Source of the DNA: Lepidodermella squamata
Lineage: Eukaryota; Gastrotricha
Assembly: GCA_047495785.1 (NCBI GenBank)
Contig: JBLDXI010000003.1
Coordinates: forward strand, 1,364,001-1,428,000
Length of the DNA stretch: 64,000 nt
Direction of reading: 5' to 3'
The first letter of the stretch is position 1, and the number at the start of each line of letters is the position of its first letter. The notes under the pieces are model-generated. The model did not search any database, was not told the origin of the DNA, and saw only the letters and a program-made list of their open reading frames with translations. Below are positions 22,642-34,510 of this stretch, in pieces. Both the position numbers and the translations under genes were made by a program.

Positions 22642-25600
22642 TCAAAGGCCATTGCCGCCAACGCATATATCAATTTTCGTCAATCCATATATGTCAGCTG
22701 CGGTTGCGCCTTGTTTTACGGGCGCGTTGCCGAGAGCGAAGCAGCAAGCTTCAAATGAAGCGTAAGAAAATACCGTAACTCCTGTCTGTAAAATACATCC
22801 TTAATTCTTAAAAAAATGTACCCAGAAATAAAGAAAATTCTCACCAATCCGCCAGCTACTTGTACGTGACTAGGCTGGGTAGCTGTGTGCGGGAAACGAA
22901 CGCAATAGGCCAGAGCTCCAGGACCTGGGGTTTGAATAGAAGCTGTTATTTTGTAGGGATTAGCATCAACAGCTCCGATGCATGTCGAAATTGCACCACC
23001 ATAGTTGGAATGCTTGACGACTTCGTATTTGATCAAGGCTGGTGTCTGAGTGGCAGCACAGCAAAGATCAAACGTGTTGAATGAGTTGGGCGAGTCAGTA
23101 GAAGCCTAGCCACATGAATTGATTACAAACAACCGCGTTCAAGGGCGAAATTAAATAAAAAACCATAGCAGAAGATAATACTGACAGATAGGCGTTACAC
23201 ATGTAACTTCCAGGGACATTATGACAAAATTTGACAGTTTGAGATACTCCAGAAGCCCCCTGGGTCGTCACTGAGCACAATTGGTAATAAGACTGAAAGA
23301 GAAATAGAAGTTGAAAAGAAGAGGGCTATCGCGATTTCACGAGCCAACCCAACGAGCCAAAAGGCATTGCCTTGCAGATGGGAATATTTGAAGACCGTAC
23401 TTGATCGATAAAGATGCAGCGTGAATTTATGTATTTTGCCATGTTGACGACACGTACCTTCGAGCTGACTCTTAGATCGCCGGTACAACCTGATTGAGAT
23501 TCCAAGCAAGAATATTCGGATTTGGAGTTCTCGCATATCACATATTGCTAGAAAGAGGAAAAGTCAGTGAGACGAAGAACGAAGAAAACTGAAACGTAAT
23601 TTAGACCCTACAAGTAAAATAACAGGCTGAGGCAAAGTATACTCAGTGGGAAAATTTAAGTTTGTATCACTGGTCGCTGCGTCGACTGAACTGAGGGTTT
23701 AAAAAACTCACAATTTCCAAGTCCCTAAGGTAAAATGCGTGATCTGCATGTTCGAATTGATTAGTAAACCATGATAAAAGTGTGAAAATTTAAGTAAAAA
23801 GATTAGACTATCGATGTCATGCATAGGCAAAAACACTTTTAACATTTTAACTTGTAACAGTCATTCCTTGGGGGTGACGTGTCTGTCCCCGAAGGTTTTA
23901 CCGTGTTTTTCTTACTCAGCATATAGTTGATTCATTAAACAGGTAATCTTAGTAAATGCTCTACAGACCTGAAGATCTTTCAGCAATAGATGGGGTTACA
24001 TCTACAAAGGTATCTACGTTATGTTATCTACGTAACATGAGCATCCAAAATCTTGCAAAGGACGATCATGAGGTGTAAAAACCCTGATCAACTACCTACC
24101 TCTACTAAATCAACAACTGAGTAAGAAAAACAGCAGCAGAAGCTTATAAAAGCCACCAGTCGCCCTCAAGGAGTGACGTCAACTGACCAGAGGTGGAAAC
24201 AGATCGGGTTGGCCGGCCGGTAAGTCTCCCGGTTGCCGGTTGGGTCGGATCGCCGGTTGGGTATGGGTCGACTAAATTCCAGCCGGTTGACCGGTATATT
24301 GGAATTTTTAGCATGAAAGCCATTCATTTAGCGAATTGAACGCGGTAGTGAGACTTCCGCGAAAAGTTCTTCGTGGCAGGCGTAGAAAGAAAGCTTTTAT
24401 CAGCAATGTGTGGCCTGCGCTTATTTATTTTTAGAATTTTGGTTTTTCATAGTGGTTTTAAGACATTTTGAATTACAAAGAAAGCATTTGCATGATTCAC
24501 GCTGTTTTTGTTTGGGAAACATGCTCCTGAAACCGGTTAAAAGCCGGTAAATAGCCGGTGAAAAGCCGGTAAACCGGCGTGGGTGCACCGGCTTTCTACC
24601 GGCTTGGGTTGCCGGTGGGTGACCTGGGTGCCGGTTGGGTCGCCGGTTGGGTTGGGTCGAGTTTTTCCGACCCAACCTTTCCACCCAAGAATAGCAGCGA
24701 CAAGCGACAATGCATGATATTAACATAATTAATGTTTTTGGATTTCTTTGACTTTCTCATGCTCTGATTACCATTTCGACCATGCTGAGCACGAATTTAC
24801 CACGCTGAAAGTCGCACACTGGTTCTATATTCTCTATCGAGTGACACTTAGCTACCGGGTGAGTGGAATCAAATACAAGGAAAATTCAAATTTAACCGTT
24901 GAGGACCTTCGTCGTTAAGTATTATATTAGATTAGGCACTTACCGATGTAGTGATTGCTGTCACGCACCGATCGAGAGAGGTGAAGGTGTTCGCGGATAA
25001 CTAGTAAATAGGTAAACTATTAAGCAAGGTTTCTTGGTCTTCTCAAATCGCAAATGTCAAAGCTGGGATTCGGTAATCTCCGAGCAGTTTGAACTCTAGC
25101 TTCCCCATTTATTCCCTGTACCTAGTTCTCAGTTATTTCAAAATCTCTGGATTATCGCTAGAATTGGTGTTATATAATTGGTTAGCAGTAAGCATTGATG
25201 AAGGGGGTACGTGAGAGTATCTTTTCAGCCCCGAATTTATCTGATAAAAGGATCCCTGTGGTTTTTTCAGGTTTCCTTGCTATCAGACCTCTCGAGGTGG
25301 TGAGTACGGTACCCTTGGAACTTCGCAAACTGGATGAAAACGATTTATGGGGTTTGAAAAATGCAAGCACTTCGTGGTCATCGGGAGCTGAGAAGCCCTG
25401 CAATAGATTTAAAGCATTATCCTCACTACCTTGTCAATGCCTAGAGATCCTGAGCACCCCGGAACAGCCGGTGTGCATGAGAGGCTGCCCTCATAGCCAT
25501 AACCGCAAATCACATAGCGCTATAAAATAATGCTTGAAATTGCTGATTCACATCTGGAATAAAGCAAACTTGCGCATATTTCTGACAGACCGCCAGGTCT

Positions 25601-25922
25601 GAGAATTTATCAGATATCTAAGTATAGCAAAAAGTACGATGTGATGCTGGTCATGCAGGAGTAATTTACCGTTGTTTCTCCGCTTGAGCAGGAATCGACT
25701 TTACATGACCCAGTGCCATTTGAAAAGCACTGAACGTACTAAACGGAATTCAGATAATTACCGAGCTCCTTGGAAAATTGGGAATCTCACCATTTTAAAT
25801 GCAACTGTACCAGAATCCCTGCCCGCAGGCTGGACACTTGGGCTGCTACAGCCAGCTGCAGTCGATATCAGCCTATTGATGCACCACAAGGCTGACAGGA
25901 AACAGTTTGCATTAAAAAACAT
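22642..25922 (-). CDS. Cys-rich secreted protein paralog D, intact (339 aa)
   Basis: Nine phase-0 exons read downward: 25922-25791 (signal peptide), 25738-25670, 25617-25570, 25519-25430, 25000-24944, 23547-23458, 23292-23164, 23105-22845, 22785-22642 (stop). The units are those of B, including both YVIC exons (RYVICGYGYEG and QYVICENSKSEY). Very close to E: 74 codons of the large penultimate exon are identical, and the upstream region is shared, so D and E are a recent duplication. The intron between 24944 and 23547 is 1.4 kb against 69 bases in E, because two MITE-like elements sit in it. The 3' side has been replaced by a LINE whose tail ends at 22637. Expected to be secreted; function unknown. 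Confidence 0.85.
23859..24178. mobile_element. MITE-like element in an intron of paralog D
   Basis: Inverted ends GTCATTCCTTGGGGGTGAC (from 23860) and GTCGCCCTCAAGGAGTGAC (to about 24177) match with three differences. A subterminal inverted pair, TTTTTCTTACTCAG and CTGAGTAAGAAAAA, supports the pairing. No ORF. Absent from the matching intron of E. Confidence 0.55.
24188..24689. mobile_element. hAT-like nonautonomous element with CCGGTTG subrepeats
   Basis: Left end CAGAGGTGGAAA and right end TTTCCACCC form short inverted termini of hAT style. Inside are many GCCGGTTGGGT / AAAGCCGGTAAA units in both orientations. No transposase and no clear 8-base target duplication. It lies in the long intron of paralog D. 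Confidence 0.45.
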
Positions 25923-27125
25923 TGGATACATTGAATTCCCAGACTGTAGCGAAAATCGTGTAATCTTTTGACTAAATTATTTGTCTTCGTTGCGATAAGG
26001 AAAAACGTGAGCAGCGGAGTGTTTACAACTCACTCACAGCGCTTCAATTTAACTCTTCAATCGCATTGTAATGAAACATTGAGTTACTACACGTAATAAA
26101 CTCATCTGGGCTTTGTTTTTCTCAACTTTCAAACCGGAAACCGACATTTCCGCTACCCTGGACTATTTATCACATTTCAAACACATTTATCACATTTGTT
26201 GTCAAAAAGTTTGTGATATGGCTATTTAAGAGCTGAGACCTATTGCGAACAGCGATCACTGTTAGATCGCTCATCGGTAGCGCTAACCTATAACGTGTAG
26301 TTTTATTAGCTAGGCCGTGCTATGTATCGCGCATCGGGCTGCTATCCTCATCCGAAGGTCTTATTCGAACAGCTTATATCAGTGCTCCGCAAAATATTTT
26401 CACCATCGGCTTTTTTGACGGCCGGAAAGCCTAAGCTCCAGCCACAATTTTGGCTGAAAATAGTACAAAACAGGCTGATTTTCGGGTTATGATCGTGCGA
26501 AACAAGGCGTCCGGCCGCATTCCAGCAATCCTTGGAGAAAATCCTATCGGCCGCCAATGGGCCGCCATGATCTGCCCAGCCGGCCGCACGTGGCCGGAAA
26601 AATTCCGAGTTTGCTGAGCACTGATTTAAATACAAAATTAGCTGCCCGAGTTGGATAAATGAAATTGGGCGGTGGTTTAACCAGTCAAGGCGACTTTGTT
26701 TACTTTAGGGCGCATCTCTTCAAAACGAGGGCGCACTATTATTAAATGAGGGCTGAGATTAAACGAGGGCGGACTTTTACCTTTTGGGGCGGCAAATTTT
26801 ATTTTACCGATTTTCTATTCCAAATAAAATTAGATTTGCTAGGAGTTGTCAGTTGTCACGCGGGTTTCCAGTCAGAACGAGCAGCCTCGGCGTCCTACAG
26901 TAGGTCTCATGAGTATATATACGGCTAAATCCTCTGGAGATAATCCTCTGAAAGTTGTTTAGAAAAATAGCAACCGTTAGTTGCCATTAGTTTATTCAAA
27001 GATTCTTAGCATTTTAAACGGACTTGATCGGATTTCATCCGGTGAAATCGATAAGCCAAAAATAGCTCGCACAGTTCAAGTACACTGTTGTGTGAAAAAC
27101 AGATAACAAATTCTTATTCGTTGTT
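25923..27125. other. Intergenic region between paralogs D and E
   Basis: Contains the upstream block of D (+ strand ACGTGAGCAG from 26005, 84 bases above the ATG) and about 100 further bases shared with E upstream (26040-26130 against 29240-29335). A short element occupies 26380-26623. At 26916-26923 a TATATATA box is followed by no recognisable gene. Repeated GAGGGCG units lie around 26690-26790. Confidence 0.45.
26380..26623. mobile_element. Short hAT-like MITE
   Basis: Ends CAGTGCTCCGCAAA (26380) and TTTGCTGAGCACTG (to 26623) are inverted with one mismatch. The 244-base interior is rich in GGCCGGC/CGGCCGC and has no ORF. Flanks do not give a clean 8-base duplication. Confidence 0.5.
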
Positions 27126-29122
27126 TCACGTGTCATTGCCGCCAACGCATATATCAATTCTAGTCATGCCATAACCAATGTCAGCTGCGGTTGCGCCTTG
27201 TTTCACGGGCGCGTTGCCGAGAGCGAAGCAACAAGCTTCAAACGAAGCGTGAGAAAATGCCGTAACTCCTGTCTGTAAAATACATCCTTAATTCTTAGAC
27301 AAAAATGTACCCAGATATCAAGAAATTCTCACCAATCCGCCAGCTACTTGTACGTGACTAGGCTGGGTAGCTGTGTGCGGGAAACGAACGCAATAGGCCA
27401 GAGCTCCAGGACCTGGGGTTTGAATAGAAGCTGTTATTTTGTAGGGATTAGCATCAACAGCTCCGATGCATGTCGAAATTGCACCACCATAGTTGGAATG
27501 CTTGACGACTTCGTATTTGATCAAGGCTGGTGTCTGAGTGGCAGCACAGCAAAGATCAAACGTGTTGAATGAGTTGGGCGAGTCAGTAGAAGCCTAGCCA
27601 CATGAATTGATTATAAACAACCGCGTTCAAGGGCGTTAAATAAAAAACTTGAGCAGATGTCAGATAAGCGTTACATATGTTCCCATCTCCAGGGACATTA
27701 TGACAAAATTTGACAGTTTGAGATACTCCAGAGGCACCCTGTGTTGTAATTGAGCACAATTGGTAATAAGACTGAAAGAGAAATAAAAGTTTAAAAGAAG
27801 AGGGCTATCGCAATTTCACGAGCCAACCGAACTAGCCAAAATGCATTGTCGAGCAGGATAGAACATTTGATTACCGTACTTGATCGATTAAGATGCAGTA
27901 TTAATATATGTATTCCGCCGTGTTGACCTTCTTACCTTCGAGCTGACTCTTAGATCACCGGTACATCCTGATTTAGACTCCACGCAAGAAAGATCGTGGT
28001 TGGAGTTCTCGCAAATGACATATTGCTGGAAAGAGGAAAAGGTCAGTGAGACGAAGAAAACTGTACCGTGAATTAGACCCTATTAGGCACTCACCGATGT
28101 AATCGCTGTCACGCATCGATCAACAGAGTTGAAGGTGTTCGCTGATAACTAGTAAAATATGTCTCTATCAAGCGGGGTTTCGTGGCCTTCTCAATTGGGT
28201 CAAAGCTGGGGTTCCGGGATCTCCGAGCAGTTTGAACTCTAGCTTCCCGATTTATTCTCTGTAGTTCTCAGTTCTTAAGAAATATCAGGATTTTGGTTAG
28301 TATTTAAACGCCGATAGAATTGATTAAAATATTAGATGAAATAGGATCCTCAAGATGAAGGGGAGAAGGGTAGGGGATGCATGAGAGTATTTAAAGTCGG
28401 AATTATCTGACCACGGGCATATGGCGTAGATATCTACGTCACGTGACTGAAGGGCCCATTGTGGTTTTTTTGGGTTTCCTTGATATCAGGACCTCTCGAG
28501 GTGGGGAGTACAGTACCCTTAGTTCTTCGCACACTGGATGAAAACTGTTCACGGGGTTTGAAAAATGGAAGCACTTCGGGGCCGTCGGGGGCTGAGAAGC
28601 CCTGCAATGAATTGGCAGTTTCCTTACTACATTGACGCGTAGAGATCCTGAGCAACCCGGAACAGCCGGTGTGCATGAGAGGCCGTCATAGCCGTAACCG
28701 CAAATCACATATCGCTGTAAAATGACGCGTGAAACTTGAAGTTGCTTTTTCACATCTGGAATATATCAAACTTGCGCATATTTCTGGCAGACAGCCAGGT
28801 CTGAGAATTTATCAGATATCTAGAGCAACAAGTACAATGTGATGCTGGTCATGCATTAATAATTTACCGTTGTTTCTCCGCTTGAGCAAGAATCGGCTTT
28901 ACATGATCCAATGCCATTTAAAAAGCACTGTACGTACTGAACGAAATTCAGATAATTGACCAGCCATCATTGGAACATTTGGTATCTCACCATTTTGTTA
29001 GCAACTGTGCCAGAATCCTTGCCCGCGGGCTGGACACTTGGGCTGCTGCAACCAGCTACAGTCGATATGAGCTTAATGATACAGCACAAGGCTGACAGGA
29101 AACAGTTTGCATTAAAAAACAT
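27126..29122 (-). CDS. Cys-rich secreted protein paralog E, intact (335 aa)
   Basis: Nine phase-0 exons read downward: 29122-28991 (signal peptide), 28936-28868, 28819-28772, 28714-28631, 28148-28095, 28025-27936, 27771-27649, 27593-27333, 27272-27126 (stop). Closest to D, with small in-frame differences: the first YVIC exon is two codons shorter, the FNSVDRC exon one shorter, the FCHN exon two shorter. Both YVIC exons are kept. The signal peptide exon ends just before the mature N-terminal GCSS. With no transposon in its 28025-28095 intron it shows the ancestral spacing. Function unknown; likely secreted, disulfide-rich. Confidence 0.85.
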
Positions 29123-30848
29123 TGGATACATTGAATTCGCAGACTATAGCGAAAATCGTGTAGTCTTTTGACTAAATTAAATGTCTTCGTTGCGATGAGG
29201 AGGAACGTGAGCAGCCGAGTGTTTACAACTCATTCAAAGCGCTTCAATTTAACTCTTCAATCGCATTGTAATGAAACATTGAGTTACTACACGTAATAAA
29301 CTCATCTGGGCTTTGTTTTTGCTAAACTTTCTAACCGGAAGCCGACATTTCCGCTATCCTGAGTATGTATCACTTTCGAAAAGCTCCAAAAATGGTAGAC
29401 AAAAAGTAAAGCCGATAAAAAGCTCACATTGATGGATGTGGCGGGACTTCTTTTCGACCCCAGAACTCTTGACCGAGCCGAAACACTGAGTGACGTTTAA
29501 CCTTCCATTCGATCCATGCAACACTACAGAGACCCGAGATTTATTTCAGATATGGCTGGTAAAAGCTACGAAATTCGAAATGATAGCGTGTTCCGAAGTA
29601 CATCAACACTTCAGGATCCTATCTGCCGTTTATGATGCCGACGAGGACGAGCTGATCTTCTATCTTCGATCTTCCTGTACCTTTTTTGGAGAAACCAGAA
29701 AACCACCTCGGGGATATACAACAACATGATAAACAAGCTTACTCGCAGCTCGCAGCTTGGAAAACCGAGCTTGTCGATTGGTCTTATTTCCCAGATTGAG
29801 CTTTGCATGGTCTAACTAAACATCAAATGGCAAGAAAAAGTTAATGAAAACCGAAGATCGAAGGGCACTCAAATTACCTCAATCTATTGATTTCATTATG
29901 GGATTTCATTCATTCATTGATTTCATTATGGGAATTATGGCTATTTTTACATAAAAATATCATAATTAAATCCCTGAATAAGCGAGCCAACCTCATAATT
30001 CGATTACAAAATTTACCAAATGCGGCAATGGGGAATGAGCAAGTGGGGTACACCCTAGAGACCACCTTAGACCCCAGACACCCTAGTAGTCTTGAGAGTA
30101 GGACTACACAACTCACAGCTGGTAAGGATAAGAGATAAGATCGTCATATCGACCGGTTCAGAACTTTCCAACGATGAATGATGATTGATAATTTACTGAT
30201 AATTTTGACGGTAATCCCAACTGTTTATTATTTTCCTGTATCAGTCAGTTAAATTCAAAGTCATCGTCATGGACTTCAACAACAGGTCAGCCTACCATGA
30301 GGAATTTTCGCATCAAAAGTTCTATTAGCAGAAACACTTTCCCTATGTTTCATCAATTTATATGGAGTCTATGCAGATGGGCTGAATATTTTTTTACAGT
30401 ACAGCTTGTGGCTTGTGATTTACAGCTTGTGATCGATAAAAAAGTGGGATCATATGTATTCATTACATACATTATTTATGATACAAAATTATTCATCTTC
30501 CATTTTCACTCTTTATGCGAAACACTGAATCCATGATGATTCATCTTAAATTATAAATATCACACTCCCAGTAGCACAATGCAGCATTTTGTAAGCAAGT
30601 AGCAAGTAATTGTGTAATGCTATCGGCTATACATAATTTAATGTAACATCGAAATCGCGGTGTAATTTGGAAAGCGGCACTAATCCATTCGCGATGCAGC
30701 CCCGAAATATGATTCGTAAAATGATTCAACTTAAATTCAAGATGAATAAAGAAAATTGTATATAAGCCATATACAGCCGCTACAGCAGCCGCTCATTACA
30801 CCACCTCTACGTGAGTATTAATGTTCTAGTCAAATAAAAAAACTTCGA
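29123..30848. other. Intergenic region upstream of paralog E and the MCT-like gene
   Basis: Holds the upstream block of E (+ strand ACGTGAGCAG from 29205) and, at 30759-30766, a TATATAAG box 83 bases before the transporter ATG. A 79-codon open stretch at 29490-29726 (FRILSAVYDADEDEL) has the look of a coding fragment, possibly from a retroelement, but I cannot place it. ATTGATTTCATTATGGG occurs twice near 29884-29937. Confidence 0.4.
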
Positions 30849-32454
30849 ATGGATAATGAAATAGCTCCGCGTTGTGCTAGGCGGGCACAGCAAATTCTCG
30901 GAATCATTGTAGCCTGCTATATGAGCATTGTCGTGGACGGCCACTTTTACGCTTTCGGCTTGCTGAAACTGGAAATGGAAAAAGAATACCCCGAAATTCC
31001 AACCGAATCGATCTCGCTGATAGGCGGTCTCTATGCGACGTGTTACCTACTTTTCGGTAAGATTACGTAACTTTTATCGAATTAATCCGAAAATTTTACT
31101 TCCAGCTCCGTTTGGCATGGCTATCCTCGCTGCGTTCGGCCTAAAAACTGTCTCAATCCTGGGTACCTCACTTCATGTCTTCGGATTTTTTCTTGCCTTT
31201 CTCGGGCAATGGATCAAATGGGGATTCGTCCTAGATGTAATATTTGTCGGAATCCTACCAGGTCAGTGATTATCAAAAAGCCTACGTTTTTCATTAATCC
31301 CTCAATCTAGGCATTGGCGGTGCGCTTATGTTCGGCCCTTCTATTGTTGGAGCGCCTGATCAATACGGGAAAGATGCGGGAATTCACAAGGCTATCACCA
31401 CTTCCATCGCAACGGCTGGTTCGCCTGCTGGGGCTCTGCTGTACGGCTTCCTGTTCAAATACTTCCTGATGGCAACGCCATTCGGTTGGCGGGGGGTTAT
31501 GTTGTTCTACGCCATCATGGCCGCAATAATCATCCCTCTAGGCTTCACATTCTACAAACTACCAGAGGACCCTCTACCAGCCGGGCAACGCCCTCCGACC
31601 GCATTGCAACGGTTTAAAGACAAAGTAGCTGGCCAGTTCACGACGAGGATTTGGAGCTGCAACAACAAGGCGTTCATAGCTTTTCTCATCTCAACGTCAT
31701 TCGCTGTTCTGGGATATCCAGTTGCAACTCTTCTCGTCAACACGATGGCTAAAGACCCCACAATGGGCATCAGCGATACCACAGAGCGAAATCTCATATT
31801 CTACTGGGGAATTTCAAACATCATCGGCCGTTTGACGCTTGGCTCGTTGCCAAAATGGGCTAACAGAAGCAAAGTTTTGTTTTCATCCTATTCTATCTAC
31901 GTCATGTCGCAAATCCTATCGGCTGCTGATGTTTCATTCTTCCCACTCTACATGTCCAGCGGGGATGTTGCTTTCATCCTTTTCATCGTTTCCTACGGCT
32001 TCATCTCTGCGCCAATCATGGCGATTCGCAGCACGTATCTAGGCGATTTATTCTACCCGCGTGACAACAAAACGACCGAGCAGGAAGCTAACGAAATCAA
32101 GAATGCCTCTTTCGGCTGGCAATTGGTTAGTGATGGCATATTTGCCTGGATCGGCTTCTACGTTTCAAGTAACCTATTTTCGCTGTAAATTGTATCTTTC
32201 TAAACCACTTTGTTTTAGCTATGTTGAACAACATTTCACCTTGGTACAGTTGCCTCTTTGCCGGGGGTACTTTGTTAGCCGGTGCCATCACGCTAGCCCT
32301 CACGTTCAGTCCCTACTTCAGAGGCCTCGATAGTAGACTCCAGCACGAAGCAAGGAATGCTTCGGGAGCAGAAGCAGCTGCTGCTGAGATAATTCCTCTA
32401 GCAGGAGCAGCTGCTGCTGAGATAATTCCTCTAGCAGAAGTTGGTTCCGAGTAA
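30849..32454 (+). CDS. MFS transporter, monocarboxylate-transporter-like (485 aa)
   Basis: Four exons: 30849-31056, 31106-31261, 31311-32168, 32219-32454; phases agree. The protein has about 12 hydrophobic segments and an MCT-type layout: N-terminal segment with VVDGHFYAFGLL, a central loop (PLPAGQRPPTALQRFKDK), and second-half helices with GISNIIGRLTLG and SAPIMAIRSTYLGDL. It probably moves small carboxylates or related solutes across the plasma membrane; substrate not determinable. The C-terminal tail carries a tandem duplication (EAAAAEIIPLA twice, 32372-32440), encoded by a near-exact DNA repeat. First of four tightly packed same-strand genes; the next ATG is 137 bases after its stop. Confidence 0.8.
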
Positions 32455-32590
32455 TTCGGATGAACATTTCCTGTGATTCGCCCTAGCATCAAAGAATTTA
32501 GAATAAAATAAAAAATTCAGCTAATTGTTTGAAATTTCTTTCCTTAGACTTTATAAATCTGTTCTTAAAATTGCGAAGCATCTGCGAAGA

Positions 32591-34414
32591 ATGGCGCAAC
32601 AATTGTCGCTAGGCGAAGCTAGAATCTCGCAACTCCGAGCCCGATGGAACACGGCTTCTTATCCCGAGCAACGGGCCTCTTCAATGCCTGATAAGCAAAA
32701 GGTTGTTCTGCCAATATCTGGCCAGCGCAATAAACTGATAACAAGCGCCCTGCCTTATGTCAACAACGTGCCGCATCTTGGCAACATCATCGGCTGCGTG
32801 CTGAGTGCTGATATTTACGCGCGATTCTGCCGCCTGCGCCGCTACAACACGCTGTTCATCTGCGGAAGTGATGAGTACGGCACAGCAACGGAAACCAAAG
32901 CTATCGAAGAGGGCACAACGCCGCGGCAGCTTTGCGACAAGTACCACGAGATTCACCGCGCTGTCTACGATTGGTTTCAGATCAGCTTCGATCATTTCGG
33001 CCGAACTTCGACCCCGCAGCAAACTGAGATAACCCAGGACATTTTCTGGCGTCTTCACAAGGCTGGACTGATTACAAGCTCGTCGGTCGAACAGTTGTTC
33101 TGCGATAAGTGTGAACGATTTCTGGCCGATCGTTTCGTCGAAGGCACGTGCCCGAAGTGTCGCTATACGAATGCGAGAGGCGATCAGTGTGACAAATGCG
33201 GTTCACTCATCAACGCTGTTGAACTTGAGAAACCGGTCTGTAAAATCTGCGGGGATGAGCCGAAAATCGCGAGCTCAGATCATCTCTTCCTTGATCTAGC
33301 CTGCCTCGAGCCGAAGGTTCGTGATTTCACTGAGAGGTCGATGTCGAACGGCGACTGGACCGACAACGCTAGGGCAGTAACTCGGGCCTGGCTGAAAGAT
33401 GGGATAAAGCCGCGCTGCATCACTCGTGACTTGAAGTGGGGGACGCCGTGCCCGTTGCAAGGCTTCGAAAGCAAGGTTTTCTACGTTTGGTTCGACGCTC
33501 CGATTGGGTATATTTCGATAACGGCGCAATACACCAGCGAATGGCCGCAGTGGTGGAAGAACCCGGCCGAGGTTCAGCTGTATAATTTCATGGCGAAGGA
33601 CAACATCCCGTTTCATAGCATCATTTTCCCGGCCAGTTTGATTGGCGCTGAAGACAACTACACGCTAGTTAACCATCTGGTCGCGACTGAGTACCTGAAC
33701 TACGAGGGCGGAAAATTTTCGAAAAGCCGTGGCCTCGGCGTGTTTGGTAGCGATGCTGAAACGTCCGGGATCTCAAGTGACTACTGGCGATTCTACCTTG
33801 TTATGATCAGACCTGAAACAGCCGATTCCGCCTTCAAATGGGCCGATTTCGCCGCACGAGTCAATAACGAGCTGTTAGCCAATTTCGGAAACTTTGTCAA
33901 CCGATCGCTGAGTCTTTGCTTTAAAAACTTCTCTGGAAAGTTGCCGGCAGTTGGGAATCTTACCGAGGACGATTGTCTCTTTCTGAACAACGTCGAACTT
34001 GAAATGACAGGCTATCAGGCAAATTTAGACAAAGTCTTACTGCGAGACGGTCTGGTTTCGGTTCTGGCCATCTCGAGGCTAGGCAACCAGTATTTGCAAG
34101 CGAATGAGCCGTGGAAATTGTTGAAAACTGACAATGATCGCGCGGGAAGTGTCGTGGCTATCGCGTGTCATGTCGTCGCAATTTTGTCAACATTTATCGA
34201 ACCCTACATGCCGGAGACTGCTGGTAAAATGCGGCAACAATTGGGCATAGCCGATTCGCCGACTGGGCTATCTTTGGAGGCGGAGTCGCCTAATTTCAAA
34301 CCGATACTCCCGCAAGGTCACAAGATCAATGAACCCGTTCCACTTTTCACAAAAATCGAAGAGGAACAGTGGAAAACACTGGCCGAGAGATTTGGCGGCT
34401 CACTCCAGCAGTGA
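32591..34414 (+). CDS. MARS1: Methionyl-tRNA synthetase, cytosolic type
   Basis: A single exon of 607 codons charging tRNA-Met with methionine. Catalytic signatures: HLGN at residues 62-65 (HIGH motif), KFSKS at 375-379 (KMSKS motif), zinc-binding CxxC pairs between them, and the eukaryotic-type core [13 protein letters not shown], then the anticodon-binding helices. It ends at the LAERFGGS motif, so the C-terminal WHEP extension of the human enzyme is absent, as is the GST-like N-terminal domain. I chose the ATG at 32591; the same frame is open 22 codons further up but without an ATG. A pyrimidine-rich acceptor-like ttctttccttag lies at 32535-32546, before the start. The intronless form is notable; a retrocopy is possible, but the ORF is fully intact. 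Confidence 0.92.
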   Translation: MAQQLSLGEARISQLRARWNTASYPEQRASSMPDKQKVVLPISGQRNKLITSALPYVNNVPHLGNIIGCVLSADIYARFCRLRRYNTLFICGSDEYGTATETKAIEEGTTPRQLCDKYHEIHRAVYDWFQISFDHFGRTSTPQQTEITQDIFWRLHKAGLITSSSVEQLFCDKCERFLADRFVEGTCPKCRYTNARGDQCDKCGSLINAVELEKPVCKICGDEPKIASSDHLFLDLACLEPKVRDFTERSMSNGDWTDNARAVTRAWLKDGIKPRCITRDLKWGTPCPLQGFESKVFYVWFDAPIGYISITAQYTSEWPQWWKNPAEVQLYNFMAKDNIPFHSIIFPASLIGAEDNYTLVNHLVATEYLNYEGGKFSKSRGLGVFGSDAETSGISSDYWRFYLVMIRPETADSAFKWADFAARVNNELLANFGNFVNRSLSLCFKNFSGKLPAVGNLTEDDCLFLNNVELEMTGYQANLDKVLLRDGLVSVLAISRLGNQYLQANEPWKLLKTDNDRAGSVVAIACHVVAILSTFIEPYMPETAGKMRQQLGIADSPTGLSLEAESPNFKPILPQGHKINEPVPLFTKIEEEQWKTLAERFGGSLQQ

Positions 34415-34468
34415 ATCGAATTTCATGTTTCTTCAGCAGAAAGAACAAGTAAAATGTGTGGATAATAG

Positions 34469-34490
34469 TTTTCTTTTTCTTTTTCATTAG
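34469..34490 (+). promoter_or_regulatory. Strong 3' splice acceptor upstream of the SAM synthetase ATG
   Basis: A 20-base pyrimidine tract ending in AG sits 20 bases before the ATG and 76 bases after the preceding stop codon. It could be a trans-splice acceptor of an operon or the end of a small 5'UTR intron (possible donor GTAAAATG near 34449). Confidence 0.5.
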
Positions 34491-34510
34491 ACCAACTAAC
34501 TTTTATTGAA

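Noticed and set aside
29490-29729. Open frame with FRILSAVYDADEDEL as a gene
   Set aside because: No ATG at its start, no splice partner and no family recognised; at most a retroelement fragment.
32525-32590. N-terminal extension of MetRS by 22 residues
   Set aside because: The frame is open but has no ATG, and an acceptor-like site lies within it.
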